Positions 47,992 to 59,194 of a stretch of DNA of 64,000 nucleotides are shown here, in pieces. How positions within the stretch are numbered: position 1 is the stretch's first letter; every line of letters starts with the position of its first letter. The translations under genes were made by a program, and so were the position numbers. A model generated the notes under the pieces. It did not search any database. It saw only the letters and a program-made list of their open reading frames with translations, and had not been told where the DNA came from. The stretch comes from Symbiodinium natans (Eukaryota > Sar > Dinophyceae > Suessiales > Symbiodiniaceae), in the NCBI GenBank assembly GCA_905221605.1, contig CAJNDS010002335.1, positions 967,387 to 1,031,386 on the forward strand, in the 5' to 3' direction.

Positions 47992-48479
47992 TATCCACCA
48001 CGGTGCTTGTGGATTCGGGCCATATTCTGGATGAGATCAGCACATGCGCCACGCCGTGGATTCTTCAGGGTTTTTACTACATTTTTGGATAGGTGCATCC
48101 CACATTGAGTGTGTTGCTGCGACTCTTATGAAGCCATAAGAGTTGGGTGAAACACGTGCCGGCCAGCAGTGGGGAGTGTTCTGGTTTACACCCCCTCATC
48201 CCTAGTCCCTTGCTTTGGGTTTTGGGTTTTGGTTAGGGAACGCGGGTTCTGTGTAGCACTCGTGTCTGCTTGTGCGATACATCCGAACGGGGAAGCCTGA
48301 AACCCTAAACCCCTGAATCAGCAAGCCAGCCAGTAGCTCCGTGGGGCAGGCGCGCTGTCTACATGCAATCATTAATTACAGGGTTTAGAAAGTTTAGAAC
48401 AAGGATCTGTTAAATTTCCCCGTAGTTATAAACCCTAAACCCTAAACCCTAAACCCTAAAGGCCGACCGAATGTCGTGA

Positions 48480-48576
48480 GGCTACGAATATGACTCCGAC
48501 ACCTACGTCTGGCCGCGCTGCCGGCGTGTGAGCAAGCGCCTGCACACGGTACCAGAGGACACTGAAATTTTGTGAA
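48480..48576 (+). CDS. Candidate coding island
   Basis: GYEYDSDTYVWPRCRRVSKR..., with donor ACACG|GTACCA at about 48549 or open to TGA. Preceded by GTCGTGAG. Confidence 0.4.
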
Positions 48577-49463
48577 GTCGGTCGGGCGTGCTGGAACAGA
48601 CACTCTGAGCCTTAAACCCTAAACCCGAAATCCTAAACAGCCCTAAGCCCTGCACCCCAAACTCAAGTGACAACCGGCTCCCTACAGCCACAAGACCCTA
48701 TGGACCTTTGGAATCCCCTCTCGATCATCCAGGGGGATGTTTAGGGTTTGGGATTTACGCAGGGTTTAAACCCCAAGCCCTAAGCTCTAAACCCTAAACC
48801 CTAAACCTTAAACCTAGGAGTTTGGGGTTTAGAGCTGAGGGTTTAGGGATTCGGGATTCAGGAGTTTGGGTTTGAGGGTAGGGATACCAAGGGCCTGCCC
48901 GTGGCTTGGCAGAGACTGCAAGGTGCAGATACGAGGGCTCACGCGTCCTCTGTTGCGCATATGAAGAAGGATCGAAGTGACTGATTTTCTTGTGAGCATG
49001 CATGTTTTGTGGAACCCTAAACCCTAAACCCTAGACCTTAAACCCTAAACCCTAAACCCTAAACCCTAAACACCGCGCCGGTGGGCTGGAGGGCTGCAGA
49101 CGGCTCCAGCTGCCTTAGCCAGCGCATGGTGAAGGTTTCTTGCGTTCATGTCATTCGGGACCTGCATCTACGAGTCGAATCTAAACCCTAAACCCTAAAC
49201 CCTAAACCCTAAACCCTAAACCCTAAACCAACTCGAGGCTTCATTCTTTCACGGAATCCGTGGGGGAGATGCAGGGGGGGCGGAGGGGTGGGGATGCCAT
49301 GGTCATTTAAGGGTGAGCCCTTAGCTAATTTGGCCAGAAAAAGCCCAGAAATTGTGGCATAGGCATCAAAAAAAAATAATAAGCATCAAAAAGAAAAATA
49401 ATAGGGATCAATAAAAAAAATAATAGGCATCAAAAAAAAAAATAAGCCATCCGGCCCACCTGC

Positions 49464-49665
49464 GTGGTCCTCTGGTCCCGTGGTCCTCTGGTCCCGTGGT
49501 CCTCTGGTCCCGTGGTCCTCTGGTCCCGTGGTCCTCTGGTCCCGTGGTCCTCTGGTCCCGTGGTCCTCTGGTCCCGTGGTCCTCTGGTCCCGTGGTCCTC
49601 TGGTCCCGTGGTCCCCTGGTCTTGTGGTCCCCTGGTCCTCTGGTCCTCTGGTCTGCTTGTCTGTC
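49464..49665. repeat. 16-bp minisatellite GTGGTCCTCTGGTCCC
   Basis: About ten nearly perfect copies, then decayed units. Because 16 is not a multiple of 3, all three frames give the same rotating peptide, which explains three overlapping open frames here. Confidence 0.92.
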
Positions 49666-49689
49666 CGCCTGGTCCTGCGGGTCCTATGC

Positions 49690-50720
49690 GTATAAATAAA
49701 TAATTAAATTAGACAAATAAGTAAAAATCAATCAATATAAATATATATTATATACACACGATAGTGAAGGTCAACGTGTGTGTATATATATGTATGTATG
49801 TATGTGCATATATATATATATACATATTACAGAATACACATTACATTACACATTCCCTATTATATACTATACATTATACATTATACATTATACATTATAT
49901 ATTATATATTATATATTATATATTATGTATTATGTATTGTGTATTACGTATTCTGTATTATGTATTATGTATTATGTATTATATATTACATGTTTTATAT
50001 GATGTATTATGTATTATGTATTATGTGTTATGTATTATGTATTATGTATTATGTATGATATATTTATTATGTCGTATGTACTATGATTTTGTATTATATA
50101 GTATATATTATATATTTATATTTATAATATTAGATATTATATATATATAATTTATTATATTATTATATTATATTACCATATTATATTAATATACTTATAT
50201 AATATATATATATAATTATATATATTATATTATATTATATATATATTATATATATATATATATATTATATCTCTGTTATACTATATATATATGTTAAACA
50301 TTATATCATGTGTATATTATATATACACTTATATATATATATATTTATTATATATTATATAATATTATTTATATTTATATTTCATATTGTCGTACATTGT
50401 ATGATATGTGTATGTATATAAATAAGTAAATATAAATATGAATAAATAAATAAACATAAGTAAATAAATAAATAAATATACATATATATTTATATATCGC
50501 ATATTGTATATTATATGTCATATATTGCATATCAAATATTGTATATTGCATATTATATACTGCATATAATGCATAATATAAAGTATATAATATATAATAT
50601 ATACTGTATACATAATATACAATATATAAAATATATAATATTATTTATTATTAATTAATTTATGATTTATTATTCATTCTATAGTATATTTTATATATTA
50701 TGTAGTATGTATTATATATT
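49690..50720. repeat. ~1 kb AT-rich simple-sequence region
   Basis: ATTATGT, ATTATAC and TATAT-type repeats with almost no G/C. Overlapping tyrosine/isoleucine-rich open frames are artefacts of the repeat. Confidence 0.9.
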
Positions 50721-50729
50721 GTTCTTTGA

Positions 50730-51384
50730 AGCCATTGGAATGCAAAGAAAATGGAAGTTTTTTGCTTAAAACATGTAGAAGTAGAGTTTTTCCGATGGAA
50801 ACATAGAGATAATAGAGGATTTCTCATGAAAACGTGAAGACAGTAGACGTTTTCTTGTGGGAGTATGAAGAAATAGAGGTTTTCCCATTGTAAGATCGAG
50901 AAACTAGAAGGTTTTCCAACCACTACCACCACTTCTACGCATCGTGCGAACATTGTTTGCAAATGGGGGGGGCTGCGCCCCCCCCAACCCCCCCGCTGTT
51001 TTTTTTAAGCTGTGCAAAGCGTGCTGCAAAGCCAAGTGGGGGGGTGTGGGGGGGGGGGGGCTGCGCCAACCCCAACCCCGCCGCGTTTTTATCAAGCTGT
51101 GCCACTGCAAAGCGTGCTTTATGAATCTTGTTGAAGCCATTGGGATACTAAAAAGTTTAAGTTTTTCTTAAAATACATGCAAATAGAGGTTTTCCGATGG
51201 AAACATAGAGATGATAGAGGTTTCCTATGAAAACGTGAAGAAAATAGAGGTTTTCTTGTGGGAATATGAAGAAATAGAGGTTTTCCTATTAAAAGATCGA
51301 GAAAATAGAAGGTTTTCCAACCACTACCACCACCCACTACTACCCATCGTGCGAGCATTGTGTTTGCAAATGGGGCGGGCTGCG

Positions 51385-51400
<16 letters not shown>
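50730..51400. repeat. Duplicated ~260-bp module (two copies ~410 bp apart)
   Basis: Copies begin TTGAAGCCATTGG (near 50729 and 51131). They run through degenerate ~30-bp units of the AATAGAGGTTTTCC type, then a CCACTACCACCAC segment, and end GGGCTGCGCCCCCC before a C-run. Confidence 0.8.
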
Positions 51401-51428
<28 letters not shown>

Positions 51429-51660
51429 CCCCCCCCCCCCCCCCAAACCCCCCCCCCCCCTCCAACCCCCCCCCCCCCCAACCCCCCCGCCCCAACCCCC
51501 CCCCCCACCCCCCCGCCCCCCCCAACCCCCCCCCCCCCAACCCCCTCCCGCTGTATTCCAAGAGGAAAATGTGTTTTTTTTTTTGATGCTTTTTTTTTTT
51601 GATCCCTTGGGGTTATTTTTTTTTTTGATGCTTATTTATTTTTTTTTGATCCTTCACCCA
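51385..51660. repeat. Long C-run region followed by T-run repeats
   Basis: About 160 bp of C homopolymers broken by AA or single bases, then TTTTTTTTTGATGC-type units. The proline- and glycine-rich open frames are artefacts. Copy number may be unreliable in an assembly. Confidence 0.9.
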
Positions 51661-51971
51661 GAAATTGTGCCTGAGCATCTTAAAACTGCTCCGGCTCCCG
51701 AAGCTAGCCCGAAGGTTCCCTAGGTACCTACTCCCCATGAATCCCCTGCCTTCAGCACCCTATAGGGTTTAGGGTTTAGGGTTTAGGGTTTAGGGTTTAG
51801 GGTTTAGGGTGGCCAGCTTGCTACCAGACAAGCGCAAACATGACGCCCTTCCCTAAGCCCTAAACTAAACCCATGCGGCTTGAAGAAGTGTTACAAGCCA
51901 TGCGATGCAGGAGCACCGCCTCATATTCCAACAGTTTCTGCGGCAGTACCGCGGAATCTGCAACTTCAACT

Positions 51972-52059
51972 ACAAGGCTGCAAGAGAAGACACACACACA
52001 CACACACACACACACACGTACATACACATGCATATACATATACATTTCATATACATATT

Positions 52060-52093
<34 letters not shown>

Positions 52094-52318
52094 CACATAT
52101 ACATATACATATACATGTATATCTATACACATATTATGTCTTTATTTCTTTGTTTCTTTGTTTCTTTAATTATTTCGTTATTTCTTTTTTTCTTTATTTA
52201 TTTCTTATTTGCTTTCTTTGTTTGTTGTTTTATTTATTTTTTGTTCATTCAAAAAGATGTATGTATGTATGTATGTATGTATGTATGTATGTATGTATGT
52301 ATGTATGTATGTATTTAG
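51972..52318. repeat. Compound microsatellite: CA, ATACAT, TTTCT and GTAT tracts
   Basis: Successive simple arrays: (CA)n at ~51972-52012, (ATACAT)n to ~52130, T-rich to ~52250, (GTAT)n to ~52312. Confidence 0.92.
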
Positions 52319-52603
52319 ATACCTGTACTTACTATATACTTATGTAGTTTATGGAGGATGTATCCTTTGGTAAACAACTATTTCGCAGGGCTTGCGGGGC
52401 AGGGTTTAGCATTTTGGGTTTTCCTGGCAGTGCCCTCAGTCCGTGGATTAACAAGGGCTCGGTGGTATGGCACAGGGGTCAGGGTTTAGGGTTTGCATAG
52501 GGCTTAGGGATGCTTTCTGTAGGGTTTTTATTTAGGGCTTAGGGTTTCGGGTTTAGGCTTACGGTTTAATTCGGGTTTAGGGGTTAGGTTTCCGCGGGCG
52601 CAG

Positions 52604-52832
52604 TGGGCGCCGTGTGCTTTACAGTTCTCTGAATTATGGTTCCCTATACCTGGCTGCCCGCAAAGAAAAGACCGTGTACTGCATCAGGGACCCGCAAAGG
52701 GGGTCTTACTGCAGAGAACTGACCGCCGCCCCGTATGAATGGTTGAATGGCTCGACGGGCCCCACTTTGTTGCAGGAAGAAGGTCCATGGCTATGTACAA
52801 GCTCGGACAGTAGTGGCGATAGCCCGACGTGA
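52604..52832 (+). CDS. Candidate large exon, ~75 codons
   Basis: Acceptor CGGGCGCAG. Reads RVLYSSLNYGSLYLAARKEK..., continuing VYCIRDPQRGSYC and YEWLNGSTGP to TGA. It has the most protein-like composition among the islands. A splice donor may precede the stop; the candidate terminal exon follows 54 bp later. Confidence 0.5.
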
Positions 52833-52885
52833 AATACCTTCCAGCCCTCGTATAGGCACCAATGAACCTCGTGGCCTCCTCACAG

Positions 52886-52951
52886 GTCCGTGAGACGGGT
52901 CAGCTGAGCATCTTTGAGCTGAACACCCGTATCGGACCCTTTGGCTTCTGA
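52886..52951 (+). CDS. Candidate terminal exon with stop
   Basis: Strong acceptor GGCCTCCTCACAG, then VRETGQLSIFELNTRIGPFG-F and TGA. Short final exon in phase 0. It likely marks the 3' end of a gene. Confidence 0.55.
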   Translation, partial: VRETGQLSIFELNTRIGPFGF

Positions 52952-53065
52952 ATCCTTTTTCACGCCGGGGGGTGTTTGGACCTTAGTTCCGTGCTCAACA
53001 TTTAGGGTGTTTGGGACAGAGTGGCGCAACTCAGGGCCTCCTAGCACGAGCTGTCGTTCCTCAGG

Positions 53066-53192
53066 GTTTGGGTTTAGGGTTTAGGGTTTAGGGTTTAGGG
53101 TTTAGGGTTTAGGGTTTAGGGTTTAGGGTTTAGGGTTTAGGGTTTAGGATTTAGGGTTTAGGGTTTAGGGTTTAGGGTTTAGGGTTTAGGGT
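53066..53192. repeat. Long TTTAGGG tract
   Basis: About 18 units with one TTTAGGA variant. It lies just downstream of the candidate terminal exon at 52886-52951. Confidence 0.95.
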
Positions 53193-53341
53193 CATGTCCG
53201 AAGGGGATGCCAGACTGCCAAGGGCATGCTTCCTTTGATGGTTTCGAGAAGAGGTTTCGGCTGAAGGAGCTGTAGGAGTACGGCAAGTCTGTTTGATTTT
53301 CAACCTGGACTTAGCGTTTGTGTGTGGAGGGTTGAACGATT

Positions 53342-53491
53342 TCTCTCGCGTCCGCTTTTGACAACATCGTTCTGGACGTCCTTGCCGAGATGCCAATGGG
53401 ACAACGCAAATCTCAAATTCAAAGTGGTTCCAGAACACAAAGTCAGCCTGCGCAGCACAAACACACGGACCATTGCCCCACCGAACCCTAA
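53342..53491 (+). CDS. Candidate coding island, ~49 codons
   Basis: SLASAFDNIVLDVLAEMPMG... to a stop at the edge of a CCCTAAA tract. A minus-strand frame (53172-53438) overlaps. Confidence 0.35.
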   Translation, partial: SLASAFDNIVLDVLAEMPMGQRKSQIQSGSRTQSQPAQHKHTDHCPTEP

Positions 53492-53511
53492 ACCCTAAAC
53501 CCTAAACCCAG

Positions 53512-53617
53512 GAGGTGATTTGGCCGTGGATGCTCCGCGCGATCGCGCTCAGACTCTTCTGCAGAAGTTGGACGAGCACTTCCGCCCGAAGCTTCGCACG
53601 GGCTTTACCTGGGACAG
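53512..53617 (+). CDS. Candidate exon, 34 codons
   Basis: Acceptor AAACCCAG, donor GACAG|GTTCAG. Reads GDLAVDAPRDRAQTLLQKLD..., ending FRPKLRTGFTWD. Well-formed amphipathic helix. Confidence 0.55.
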
Positions 53618-54926
53618 GTTCAGGGTGTTTAGGGTTTAGGGTTTAGGGGTTACTTACCTGGCCTTGGGGACTAAATCAACCCTAAAAGGGTTTATGGTTC
53701 ATGTACCTTAATAGGAATTATAGTACTCAGGGTATATGACCCCAATTTTAGGGTTCATTTCGCCTCCAAGGGGTACTCTCCTTACCTTCTTACTGGCTCA
53801 AAGCGCAACTTTTCAACTTTTGGCCTCTTACAAGGTAGTCTTACTCTGAAAGTTTGAGATTTTTACCCCTTGGGTATTTGGGCAGTAAGACCCAAAGGGT
53901 AGTTGGAGCGCGGCGCGTATCTCGCCGCGTGGTTTCCTTCGGTTTCTTGGGTGGGGTGGCTGGGGGGGGGTGGGGGGGGGGGGGATAATTCCGCCCCCCC
54001 TATTGCAACTTGCCAGCATGTCCTCAGTCATTTAGTGCTCCAGCTTGCAGGGTTTGGGGCTTGGAGTTTAGCCTTGATGTTGGGCTTCGGGGTTTAGGCC
54101 TCTGGCAACTCTGCAGATGCTAAGACTTAAACCGTAGCCCTCCGACTTGCTAAATCCGCCCTATGGGCTTGGGGGGGTTAGGGTTTAGGGTTTAGGGTGT
54201 ATAGGGCTTAGGGGGTTTAAGGGTACTTACGGCTCTGCTTTGTCCCAGGGTTTAGGGCTAGGACTGAGGATTGAGGATGTGGGGCTTAGGGTCGAGGTCT
54301 CTGGGTTTGAGGTTCTGCGTTGAGGTTTTCCCAAAACCTGATTCCGGAAATCCTACTGCCCCAGAATCCTCAAGCAACTTTTCCTATAAAGCCCTACACC
54401 TTAAAACATCCCTAAGCCCCTAAACTCTAAACCCCTGAAAGCCCTAAAATCCTTGAAAACGGAAAGTAGTTTTAGGCATTTCAGAACTCCTTAAAGGGAG
54501 TGAATTCCCTAGGCGAAAACACTAAAATACGTGTTTCCCCCTTAGAGTGCCGTTTATAACGCGCTCCCACCTCTCAGGACGCCGAGTACCTTGTAAATAG
54601 CACCATTTTTTGCAAATTCCAGCCATCTTAATTCTCAATCTCTGCACGAAAACGCACGGCGAGATGTGCGCCGCGCACCTAGTTACTACTAAACTCTAGG
54701 CATGTAGAGGAACAGGTATATTTATAAGGGGGATTCGCTCGGGGGTGATAAGGCTGGGATAGGCCCGTGTTGCTACTTTACATTGCTCACCCGAAGCAAC
54801 CTGTGCTACGAGCCTGTTGATGGTCAATTGATCTGGGTTTAGGGTTTAGGGTTTAGGGTTTAGGGTTTAGGGTTTAGGGTTTAGGGTTTAGGGTTTAGGG
54901 ATGTCTTCCTGTCTTGCCCTGATATC

Positions 54927-55046
54927 ATGGCCTCTTGGGCAGCATTAGACGTGTTCAGCCTGTTCATGGACCCTCGTGCTGTTTTCGCCCCAAAAAGCGC
55001 AACGAATACTGCACGGGGGCCTTACCCAAGGCAAGGCTTCGAAAAG
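54927..55046 (+). CDS. Candidate coding island
   Basis: MASWAALDVFSLFMDPRAVF..., open for 40 codons between two tracts. Boundaries uncertain. Confidence 0.38.
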
Positions 55047-55242
55047 CTAAACCCTAAACTTTAAACCCTAAACCCTAAGCCCTAAGCCCTAAGCCCTAAA
55101 CCCTAAACCCTAAACCCTAAACTCTTCAGGGGGTGTTTTAAGTCCTGGTACCCAACCACCAAACAAAATGAGGGCCGAGGGACGTTCTAAAACGGGTCCA
55201 AGCCACCACACCCCAGGTCCGACGCTACACCCCCTGAAACGA

Positions 55243-55345
55243 TTTGGGTTTAGGGTTTAGGGTTTAGGGTTTAGGGTTTAGGGTTTAGGGTTTAGGGTTT
55301 AGGGTTTAGGGTTTAGGGTTAGGGTTTAGGGTTTAGGGTTTATAG
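55243..55345. repeat. Long TTTAGGG tract
   Basis: About 14 units with one shortened unit. It precedes the candidate exon at 55385. Confidence 0.95.
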
Positions 55346-55384
55346 GGTTTAGCTATTCCCTGATATTCCCAAGATTGCGCGCAG

Positions 55385-55429
55385 TGAGGGCTCGAAATGC
55401 CTCCCAGCCCAAAGACCCAACACCCTTCG
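55385..55429 (+). CDS. Candidate mini-exon with GTGAGA donor
   Basis: Acceptor TTGCGCGCAG, donor TTCG|GTGAGA. Reads RARNASQPKDPTPF. Confidence 0.4.
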
Positions 55430-55515
55430 GTGAGAGGGAAACGCCCGCAAAACTGGCTCAGGGTTTAGGGTTTAGAGTTTCGGGTGCAAACACCAACCTC
55501 TCATGGTTAATTCAG

Positions 55516-55549
55516 CTCAGGACCGCATTGGAGCTGGCAGCCAGTTGCG
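55516..55549 (+). CDS. Candidate mini-exon
   Basis: Acceptor GTTAATTCAG, donor TGCG|GTGACA. Reads LRTALELAASC. Confidence 0.38.
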
Positions 55550-56214
55550 GTGACAAAGGGACCTTCGTGGGGAGGGGGAAAGGGGGCTCCGAACTAAACC
55601 CTAAACCCTAAACCCTAAACCCAACCCTAAACCCTAAACCCTAAACCCTAAACCCTAAACCCTAAACCTACGAGCCCTAGAGTCCCTGAGCCTGCATAGG
55701 GGTCTAAACCCTACACCCGGGACTCGCTCATTGAACCTGGGATCAAGAAGCCACAATCAGAGCGAAGCACTCCGGGTTTAGGGTCAGGTGTAGGGGTTAG
55801 GGGCCCCATGCTTCGGTCCTGCCAGTATCATAAGGGGAGTAGGACTCAGGAATTCTCATGCGAAAGGCTCAAAAGCCGGGGGAGGATCTCAGGCAGAGTC
55901 GTAGAGCATCAGAGCCACACCCCTCAAAGCACACAAAGGCGCTTGAGAAGCCCCCCCAAAGCATCCTCTAAGCCATGCCGCCTTACCCCTCAGCACCAGA
56001 ACTCCACATCGCAGAACAGCTCTGAGCCTTATAAGAGAAACCTAAAGCCCTAACACCTATAGTATGAGCTACCCTGAGGCTTAGTTTAGGGTTTAGGGTT
56101 TAGGGTTAGGGTTTAGGGTTTAGGGTTTAGGGTTTAGGGTTCAGGGTTTAGGGTTTAGGGTTTAGGGTTTAGGGCTTAACCCTTAAGCGTCCCCCCAAAA
56201 GCACTCACCGAGCC

Positions 56215-56295
56215 ATGCCTTTCTTTGGTGCCAAGCCGGAAGACCCGAGTGACCTCTCGCCGCCGAACGAGCTGGCCCAGGCAGCTCGGGCTTAG
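56215..56295 (+). CDS. Candidate first exon with ATG
   Basis: AGCCATGCC context. Reads MPFFGAKPEDPSDLSPPNEL..., then meets a tract at CGG|GCTTAG (a GC donor) or TAG. GC donors are known in dinoflagellates. Confidence 0.45.
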   Translation: MPFFGAKPEDPSDLSPPNELAQAARA

Positions 56296-56504
56296 GGTTT
56301 AGGGTTTAGGGTTTAGGGTTTAGGGTTCAGCATCTCAAGTTCGAGCATTTACTGGGCCAGCAGTGTATCTAGGCAACGGAAAAAAACCCACCCGCCCAAA
56401 GAATCCCATAACATTAAGAAAATAGAAGGTTACTCATTCTCTCTTCGGATGCACCAATCACGCCGTAGTACCAAGCACTTAACACAAGCCACACTAGGCC
56501 TTGA

Positions 56505-56700
56505 GGCCTTGAAACCCTAAATTGAGGCCCTGAAACCCTAAACACCAGACCTTGAGGCCCTGAAACCCTGAAACCCTAAATACTAGGCTGTGAGGCCGTG
56601 AAACCCTAAACAGCAGGCCTTGAGGCCCTGAAACCCTAAACACCAGGCCGTGAGGCCTTGAAACCCTAACCATTAGGCCCGGAAATCCTAAACACCTTTG
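56505..56700. repeat. ~38-bp degenerate tandem repeat containing CCCTAAA
   Basis: GAGGCCCTGAAACCCTAAAC followed by ACCAGGCC(T/G)T, about five units. It leads directly into the ACCTTGCCCAGT array. Confidence 0.8.
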
Positions 56701-57656
56701 GACGAAACGACCTTGCCCAGTAAAAAAATGACCTTGCCCAGTAAAAAGATGACCTTGCCCAGTAAAAAATGACCTTGCCCAGTAAAAAAATGACCTTGCC
56801 CAATAAAAAAATGACCTTGCCCAGTAAAAAAATGACCTTGCCCAGTAATAGCCTTGCCCAATAAGAAAATGACCTTGCCCAGTAAAAAAATGACCTTGCC
56901 CAGTAAAAAAATGACCTTGCCCAGTAAAAGCCTTGCCCAGTAAAAAAATGACCTTGCCCAGTAAAAAAATTGACCTTGCCCAGTAAAAGCCTTGCCCAGT
57001 AAAACAATGACCTTGCCCAGTAAAAAAATGACCTTGCCCAGTAAAAAGATGACCTTGCCCAGTAAAAAAATGACCTTGCCCAGTAAAAAAATGACCTTGC
57101 CCAGTAAAAAAATGACCTTGCCCAGTAAAAAAAATGACCTTGCCCAGTAAAAGCCTTGCCCAGTAAAAAAATGACCTTGCCCAGTAAAAAAATGACCTTG
57201 CCCAATAAAAAGATGACCTTGCCCAGTAAAAAAATGACCTTGCCCGGTAAAAAAATGACCTTGCCCAGTAAAAAAATGACCTTGCCCAGTAAAAAAATGA
57301 CCTTGCCCAGTAAAAAATGACCTTGCCCAGTAATAGCCTTGCCCAGTAAAAAAATGACCTTGCCCAGTAAAAAAATGACCTTGCCCAGTAAAAAAATGAC
57401 CTTGCCCAGTAAAAAGATGACCTTGCCCAGTAAAAAAATGACCTTGCCCAGTAAAAAGATGACCTTGCCCAGTAACATTTTTACTGGGCAAGGTCATTTT
57501 TTTACTGGGCAAGGTCATTTTTTTACTGGGCAAGGTCGTTTTTTTGGACGAAACGACCTTGCCCAGTAAAAAAAATGACCTTGCCCAGTAAAAAAATGAC
57601 CTTGCCCAGTAAAAAAATGACCTTGCCCAGTAAAAAGATGACCTTGCCCAGTAACT
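56699..57656. repeat. ~21-bp minisatellite ATGACCTTGCCCAGTAAAAA with inverted block
   Basis: About 40 units, with some shortened to AGCCTTGCCCAGTAAA. At 57473-57545 three units run on the opposite strand. A unique GGACGAAACGACCTTGCC start occurs both at 56699 and at 57545. Two open frames of 270-325 codons on the minus strand are repeat artefacts. Confidence 0.95.
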
Positions 57657-57699
57657 CCTTAACATTTAAATTATATATGAAAGAGAGGTTTAGGGTTTA

Positions 57700-57985
57700 G
57701 GGTTTAGGGTTTAGGGTTAGGGTTCAGGGTTTAGTTTTCGCGTTCAGGGTCCCGAGGGTTTCTCCGAACGTTTTGCAACAGTAGGGGCTTGGGTTTTGGG
57801 AGTTGAGCTAAGAGCCAGGCCATTATGGGAAGCTAGCAGCTAGCTCAGTGTCTTATACTGGCAGTTTCGTGGGGAGAGAGCAACAGTAAAGGGTGAGACG
57901 CCATACAGGAGTTTCTTCGTGCTTATTCTGGCTTGGACACAGAGTCGCCAGAGATACCAAAGCGTGAAGCTTCCTTGATGACACC
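57700..57985. other. Unique stretch without clear exon
   Basis: A short tract at its left edge, then unique sequence to MITE D. Nothing supportable is seen. Confidence 0.5.
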
Positions 57986-57986
57986 T

Positions 57987-58086
57987 TGGGATTTTCCCCC
58001 TTATACTTACAGTCCTTAATTGGGGTTTTACTGCCCCCTCTTATAATCCCTATCAGGGACTCTTATTATGAAGGAGAAGATCCCTT
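57987..58086. mobile_element. MITE family D
   Basis: CCTTGGGATTTTCCCCCTTA and ACAGTCCTTAATTGGG at one end, with CCCTATCAGGGACTCTTATT at the other. Confidence 0.72.
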
Positions 58087-58104
58087 GATGACACCTCTCT
58101 TTCA

Positions 58105-58290
58105 TTGCTCGTTAAGGTAACAGTCAGGGTTGGCGAGGGTGCGACTGAGAGATTCCGAGAAGGATGTTGGATGGGTGGGCACTCGAGCCAGTCTTGTTCT
58201 TCGAGCGCTGGCCCCACTCCAGAAGCACGAAGACCCCCCGAAGGGAAGTTTTCACAAAGGCAGGCCCTACTTGGTTTCAAAATGCCCTAA
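58105..58290 (+). CDS. Candidate coding island, 61 codons
   Basis: VTVRVGEGATERFREGCWMG..., ending RQALLGFKMP at a CCCTAAA tract. A minus-strand frame overlaps. Confidence 0.35.
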   Translation: MLVKVTVRVGEGATERFREGCWMGGHSSQSCSSSAGPTPEARRPPEGKFSQRQALLGFKMP

Positions 58291-58797
58291 ACCCTAAACC
58301 CTAAACCCTAAACCCTAAACCGAGTGCTTGGGCGTCCTCTACAGCCATGGCCTGCAGACCCTTGTAGACCCAATAATCACTTGACCTACGACAGGAGCCC
58401 AAGTTGCCAACAATATGCCCCTCAAAATCCCTCGAATCTACCCCAAGAATACCCATCTTCTAACTTAGATCGACCTCCAACAAGACTACAAACCCCTGAG
58501 GCCGGAACCCTAACCCTGAACCCTAAACCCTAAACCCTAGCCCTAAACCCTAAACCCTAAACCCTAAACCCTAAACCCTAAACCCTAAACCCTAAACCCT
58601 AGTTAAACCTAAACCCTGAACCCTCAACCCTCGAGGCCTTGTCACTCTGGGCCCGGCATTCCTCGGGTGCCGCGAGCCGTGGGGCGCAGGCGGCGGCCTA
58701 CGCGCGCACGCAGGCGGGTTTAGGGTTTAGGGTTTAGGGTTTAGGGTTTAGGGTTTAGGGTTTAGGGTTTAGGGTTTAGGGTTTAGGATTTTTGTTG

Positions 58798-58975
58798 GGC
58801 TTTAAGGGTTCTGGCAGCTTTTGTAAATCCTCAACTCCTCAACCTGCTTCCCAAAAAGAGGCGAACATCGCCACCAACTTGGCCTACACAGCCGCGCAGA
58901 AGGCCTCCGAGACTTCATGGTGTGGTAATTCAAGGGTTAAAAGGTTGGGGCCGCATGCTTGCCACGGTTTAGGGT
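58798..58975 (+). CDS. Candidate coding island
   Basis: Contains EANIATNLAYTAAQKASETS, a plausible helix, and ends at a TTTAGGG tract. Confidence 0.38.
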
Positions 58976-59081
58976 TTAGGGTTTAGGGTTTAGGGTTTGA
59001 TTTACCCCCGAACACTCGAATCCTTTTTCGTAGCAAGTCCATAGCAGGGGCAAGCCCTAATTAAACCCTTCTCTCCCATAG

Positions 59082-59144
59082 TGTCCTCGATCTAGTCAAT
59101 CTAGTCACTGGAGAGCGACACAAGGACAGTTGTCAGCTAGGCAG
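59082..59144 (+). CDS. Candidate exon, 21 codons
   Basis: Acceptor CTCTCCCATAG, donor AGGCAG|GTGCTT. Reads CPRSSQSSHWRATQGQLSAR..., phase 0 to 0. Confidence 0.45.
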
Positions 59145-59194
59145 GTGCTTCGGTTTCACTGGTTTAGGGTAGAGGGTTGAGGGTTTGGGAGCAG

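Noticed and set aside
49464-50150. VLWSRGPLVPWSSGP-type and Tyr/Ile-rich ORFs
   Set aside because: Products of the 16-bp minisatellite and of the TATTATG repeats; all frames are open for trivial reasons.
51211-51723. Proline-rich and glycine-rich ORFs
   Set aside because: Artefacts of long C-runs (G-runs on the other strand).
56699-57656. CRISPR array
   Set aside because: Units are contiguous with no unique spacers, and the context is eukaryotic.
56666-57665. Two minus-strand ORFs of 270 and 325 codons
   Set aside because: They are translations of the ~21-bp ACCTTGCCCAGT minisatellite; the peptide only repeats LLGKVIF or TGQGHFF.
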